DNA from: Cystobasidium ongulense
Lineage: Eukaryota; Basidiomycota; Cystobasidiomycetes; Cystobasidiales; Cystobasidiaceae
NCBI GenBank assembly: GCA_022835595.1
Contig: BQUP01000002.1
Location: forward strand, 930,001-994,000
Length of the DNA: 64,000 bases
Direction: 5' to 3'
Part shown: one piece after another, positions 59,901 to 64,000 of the stretch
How positions within the stretch are numbered: the first letter of the stretch is position 1
Layout of the letters: each line of letters begins with the position of its first letter
Position numbers and translations under genes: made by a program
The notes under the pieces: generated by a model
What the model was told of the DNA's origin: nothing
What the model saw: only the letters and a program-made list of their open reading frames with translations
Database searches by the model: none

Positions 59901-61460
59901 GCTGCGATGTACAGACGGGAGCTGAGGGAAGACTTCTAGAGTTGATGAGCGTCTGAAAAGTGTGATGTGGTGGATCACCTAGTGGATGCTGCTCTCCTCT
60001 CTAAGTGACTGAGTCTGACAGTCTGCTGAAGCTACTGCTTTCACGTGCGTCGTCCCGTATGCTGCTTCGCTTTACAGTTCTGACAGAAGCAAGGCGTCCA
60101 ACACCAGCTTCTGTAGGTTCGACTGAGCGGACTGTCTACCCTGAGCTGGTCTTCCTGGATCGCTGACTGCGCTGTTCAAAGATTGCACGTGGTGACGCTT
60201 TCCTCTTTCCCGTCTTCTATGGCGACGGCAATTACAAGCCTTACAGACTTGACGATTTCGATACGAATAGGAGAAGTTCTTGCAGTGTTGTACGACTTGG
60301 TTTCCGGTAGACTTGCTTTGCACCGCAGTAACGAAGAGCTTGAACGGCGGTAATGCGCGCTTGTCTGCTTGAACCGGTCGCCTTCCCTATTAGGCAATCG
60401 TCGAAGGTCGTCTATGTGGTAGTAGACTTCGATGGCAAGAGTAAGAGAATCGTAAGGAAGCTGGTGCAATGCGAATGTTCGCACGATGGACTGTCGACTA
60501 GGCAGGTGAGAGCTGTGCTGTGCTGTGATGCGGTGTGCTGACCAACCTTGCAGTCTTCTTCAAAGCGGCCTGCCGTGATCTTCGTGTGCGTGCTGACGAG
60601 AGCTGCAGGCGAACAGGGCCAAACTTGACGCAGGCGGTATGGAAAAACTGAGGTAATAGCTGTGTGCTGCCTTGTAGTTGCGGTCGTAGATGTCTTCGGC
60701 TCTGCGGATGGCAGACTAGGGCGAGTTCTGGCAGCGAAGAAGCTGGTGCTGCGAGAATCGGCAGTCTCGCTGTCGATGAAATGCGATAGCCTGGATCTTG
60801 CAGAACGAACAGTGTATAGATGCTTCAGCCTTCGCACTTCGATGCAATGCGGTGTCTGGCAAAGCTGGGCTGTCAGCTCGTCTGGCCGCGTAAATACTGC
60901 TGCTGGCACGTGAACATTTCATCGAAGGTATGCAAAGCGGCTACATTGCATTGATCAGCTACATGTACTATGATACACGAAGGTAGCCAGCTCAGGCAGT
61001 AAGCGTGGTCATCCATCCCAGCGCCCAATTCCCATTTATACCGGTGAGGCTGTGATGCCCCGCTGTCGGCAGCCATCTAGTATCCTCAAACCAAATTGTG
61101 GTAGGCCTGGCATATGTATATCGTATAATTCGTATTATTGCAGATAGTTCCGTTATTGTTTGATGACTTGCTTTGATATGTATGAGATACTTGATGGGCT
61201 GTCGCGAGCACTGCTACATCGTGTGGCGTCGGACTAATTTCCAAACTCCCAGGCTGCTATCGTCGTGGTAAGGTCGTATGGTCGGGATAGGTTGTAAGAT
61301 GTATTAAGTTACTATCACGCCGATAGCTCGGCTCAAGAGTCAGCCAAAAATTATTGAGAGTTCGAACGTCTACTGCTGAGCATCCGGACCATAGCGCCGC
61401 TTCACTGAAAGGCCAAGGGTTAGACAGAGCTGACGCGACACAGGCGAGTGACATGGAACA
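59901..61460. other. intergenic, about 1.5 kb
   Basis: The largest gene-free stretch of the window. Several open frames of 60-165 codons overlap on both strands (the longest reverse, about 60412-60909, opening with GTG), but none shows a family motif or consistent splice structure. AT-rich near 61100-61200. I see no repeat or RNA gene. Confidence 0.45.
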
Positions 61461-61787
61461 TCACGCACTGGATCTATACTTTGATAGAAAGATCAGAGCT
61501 TCAACTTCCTTCTTTACGAAAGCAGCCTTGTTGATAGCGGCCTGCATCTCTTCGTCATTTGTTATCTTCCCCGAAGCAGCAGTGAAACAGCCTCTCAGTC
61601 GTTTCTGGAAGTTGTAAGATGGGTCTGGATAGTCCTTTCCTAGATGGTGAAGCTGCAATAGAACAAGTCGTCGACCTCGTGGGCATGAGTATGGATATGC
61701 GACGTGATCGACAGCACTGTAGAAAGTGGCCCATCTCACCTCTTTGTACAGCGTGCGAGCCTGGTAAACCAGATGCTTGCTGACCAT
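61461..61787 (-). CDS. LYR-motif protein, ETFRF1/LYRM5-like
   Basis: A small mitochondrial LYR protein; in animals ETFRF1 (LYRM5) binds and deflavinates the electron-transferring flavoprotein. Exon 1 encodes MVSKHLVYQARTLYKE, which contains the LYK version of the LYR tripeptide; a 100-base intron follows; exon 2 is LHHLGKDYPDPSYNFQKRLR, then GCFTAASGKITNDEEMQAAI and KKEVEALIFLSKYRS. Compared with the human protein, LGRDYP, FKKRL and ELEALYFLRKYR are in the same order and spacing, so identity is good. About 75 residues, family-normal. The end is a short SSA after Tyr-Arg. Divergent from the Fpg gene across 217 bases. Confidence 0.84.
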   Translation of the reverse strand: MVSKHLVYQARTLYKEVRWATFYSAVDHVAYPYSCPRGRRLVLLQLHHLGKDYPDPSYNFQKRLRGCFTAASGKITNDEEMQAAINKAAFVKKEVEALIFLSKYRSSA

Positions 61788-62004
61788 CGTCGATGTTGCA
61801 CTTTACTTGCAGACGTTCAGGTTTGAGAATGTAAATGCATCAAGTCGGTGGAATCGATAGCCGACGGAAGCGAGCTTTGAAGCTGATCTCACTACTCGCC
61901 TGCTCTTTCTATCACATCGAATATCCAAGGCAGCCGACTCATATACGTAAACGACATATTGGTATCTGGCCTGACACTACAGTCGCTCTAGCCAGGAAGC
62001 CACC

Positions 62005-63802
62005 ATGCCTGAGCTCGCTGGTAAGTATCGTTCGCTTTGCTGCGATCTGCAGGCTAGAAATACTGACCCACTTCAAACAGAGGTCGAGCGAGCCAAGAAC
62101 GATTGCAAGCTGTATGTCCCTTGCTCCAGGGCATGAAGAATGTCATTCGAAGCCCTACTGACCGTGTTGAACTGATGATGCTCGCCACCTATGATCCCCG
62201 ATTCACCTACCATTCGATAATACTGGCTTGCTTCCATGCATGATCTGCCGATAGAGCCACAGAGGGGAAGATTATATCTGAAATCTATACCAGAGAAGAT
62301 AATCGCGTATTTCAAGGATGTACTCATAAGGAATTCGCCGATGCTCTAAGAGGAAAAAGAGTGGCGAATGTCGGGAGGCTTGGAAAGTATTTCTATGTGA
62401 GCATCAATGTGCAGCCAGTCTAACAGTAGCAGAGATTGACCAAGAAATTCATTGTCTTTTCGCAGCTAGTGATGCAGTCGGCGCCTCATGTAGTTATGCA
62501 TCTAGGTTCGTCCGATTGCTACTATCCGCAATACTAGCTGGAGACGCATGCGAAGGTCAAAAGGGCTTCCAGCTGACAATACATACAATATATCGCAGGC
62601 ATGGCAGGCTTCGTCTCAACAAGAGGTCAAGAACCATTGTTCTATCGTAAAAAAGCAAAGAATTGGAAGAATGATGATGGAACTGATTGGCCGTTAAGAT
62701 ATTGGAAGTTCGCTTTGAAAATGCAAGATGGCTCAGAATGGTGCTTTTGTGACTCTAGACGGTTTGGTAGAATCTCATTGGTCCATTCGGGTGATGATAA
62801 GGGTGTATTAGATGTTGAACCTTTGAGTCTATTAGGGAGAGACCCGTAAGTCTTTGCCTGAATAGCCGTTACAAATGCCAAATCTCGCTGATAATATTTA
62901 TATCCTTTAGGTATCTTGACATGCCTACCTTGGAAGAGCTATCTACCGCACTGCTAAAGAGGAAAGCGCCTATCAAAGCTGTCCTTCTGGATCAGAATGG
63001 ACCTTTATGTGGCATCGGTAACTGGCTTGTATGTTTTGTGGCACTTGCCTATCAAACTACACAGACTAAATTTGATCTTTCGATCCAACAGGTCGACGAG
63101 ATACTCTTTCAAGCGGCTATTCATCCAGCAGAACGTTCAAACACACTCAATACATCACAGCTAGCGGAAGTACATAAGCAGATCAAAACAGTAATAAATA
63201 AAGCAGTTGAAGTAAATGCAGATCATAGTAAATTCCCATCCCATTGGTTATTCAAATACAGATGGGGTAAAGGAAGAAGGAATGAACCCGCTACTTTTAC
63301 CTTACCTGATGGTACGTTAGCTACTGTCATACATCAGACTGTCGGTGGTCGAACTAGCGCTATTGTTGAGAGTGTACAGAAGATTCTGGGACAAGTAGCT
63401 ACTGATATTGAAGACGGGTCAGTAGCAGATAACAGCGAAGGGGACGAGAAGGAAAAGGATGTCAAGCCTGCAAAACGAGCTCGTGCAGCCAAACCGAAGA
63501 ACATTGCAGTGAAAATCGAAGAGGCCGACGCAGAAAAGCCAATAAAGCGCAGAGGACGTAAAGCAGTCAAGACAGAAGAAGCTGAAATCGATGATACTAC
63601 AAACCGGACGCTCTTAAAGGCCGAAGAAGAAGATACAGAAATTCAAGGCGAGGAAGAGGAAAAGGTAGTTAAGATTATCACACGTAAGCGGAAAGTTGAA
63701 GCAGAACCAGCAAACGGGAAACGTAGACAGAAGGTCGAAGTGAGCATCAAGCCCGCATCCACTCGAGCGACGCGAGCAAGTGCTCGCCAGAGTCAGTCAT
63801 AG
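62005..63802 (+). CDS. Fpg/Nei-family DNA glycosylase, fungal type with basic tail
   Basis: A base-excision repair bifunctional glycosylase for oxidised bases. The N-terminus is MPELAEVERA, so the catalytic Pro and Glu just after Met are kept. The exon chain is LATEGKIISEIYTREDNRVF, RVANVGRLGKYFY (the family Lys), LVMQSAPHVVMHLGMAGFVS and EPLFYRKKAKNWKNDDGTDW. Then come WCFCDSRRFGRISLV, AEDLSLLGRDP-like EPLSLLGRDP, KAPIKAVLLDQNGPLCGIGN and VDEILFQAAIHPAERSNTLN. VDEIL...HP is the helix-two-turn-helix element. The terminal zinc finger of bacterial Fpg is absent, as in other fungal members. After that a Lys/Glu-rich, low-complexity tail of about 130 residues carries KRARAAKPKNIAVK and KPIKRRGRKAVK, likely nuclear localisation and DNA-contact. 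Seven exons or so. Confidence 0.9.
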
Positions 63803-64000
63803 GTCTGCTGATGGAGTCTTATGACCCAAGTCGAATGCTGGTCGTGCATTGTAGCATCGTCTTAGAAACCTTGTACTTGCAGAACGACATTATACGATAC
63901 ATTGTAACACTGCTTTGCAATCCATCATTCATGTAAGAAGAACTCTGTCGATCTCTCTTCTCTGTATGAAATGTCTGTATTGTCTAGTTGTATTGTTGAT

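Noticed and set aside
60412-60909. Reverse open frame of 165 codons in the large gap
   Set aside because: It opens with GTG rather than ATG, overlaps equally long frames on the other strand and shows no motif or splice signs.

Overview
The window is nuclear DNA from a fungus. Almost every gene is broken by several short introns, mostly about 50-70 bases with GT or occasionally GC donors. Genes lie close together on both strands, and the families present (SconB/Met30, Elp3, CLN3/Btn1, Pex10, Mdj1, a double hybrid histidine kinase) are fungal. The dual histidine kinase, the long disordered proteins and the intron density point to a basidiomycete, perhaps a tremellomycete yeast; that placement is inference, not something I could test. 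I saw no transposon, virus-like element, tRNA, rRNA or CRISPR array.

Layout: 0.4-4 kb, an aldo-keto reductase and a short-chain dehydrogenase, both forward. 4-8 kb, PEX10 and an RPD3-type histone deacetylase, reverse. 8.3-17 kb, a mitochondrial nucleotide-type carrier and a giant dual hybrid histidine kinase, forward. 17.5-20.4 kb, a long Ser-rich SH3 protein, reverse. 21.4-23.8 kb, a RING/ZZ protein and a truncated tandem relative. 23.8-30.4 kb, reverse genes for a second aldo-keto reductase, a SconB/Met30-like F-box WD40 protein, UMP/CMP kinase and a small mitochondrial membrane protein. 30.4-38.5 kb, VPS2 (forward), then MDJ1, an MGMT DNA-repair protein with an extra N-terminal domain, and BTN1/CLN3 (all reverse). 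38.9-41.2 kb, two neighbouring mitochondrial LEA-like small proteins. 41.5-46.1 kb, DRG1/RBG1 (reverse), LCP5/neuroguidin and the 30 kDa complex I subunit (forward). 46.1-52 kb is the one clearly dynamic stretch, described below. 52-64 kb, a GID7/WDR26-like gene, TRS23, ELP3, an unrecognised disordered protein, an ETFRF1-like LYR protein and an Fpg-type DNA glycosylase.

The 46.1-52 kb stretch carries a block of about 450 bp duplicated roughly 2.5 kb apart. Each copy lies directly upstream of a small secretory/membrane protein gene. The two promoters and 5' leaders are about 90 % alike by eye, while the two proteins share only their first ~15 residues and their overall plan. Between them sits a decayed copy of the 5' end of the downstream GID7/WDR26-like gene. 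This looks like a local duplication followed by decay on one side and fast protein change on the other, and it is the best candidate here for something undescribed.

Functionally the window mixes housekeeping genes. Several serve mitochondria (carrier, Mdj1, complex I, LEA-like pair, LYR protein, small membrane protein), ubiquitin ligation (Pex10, SconB, RING/ZZ, GID7), DNA repair (MGMT, Fpg) and translation or tRNA modification (DRG1, Lcp5, Elp3). I see no biosynthetic cluster. Start codons and intron positions were read by hand from splice motifs and family alignment in memory, so individual exon ends may be off.
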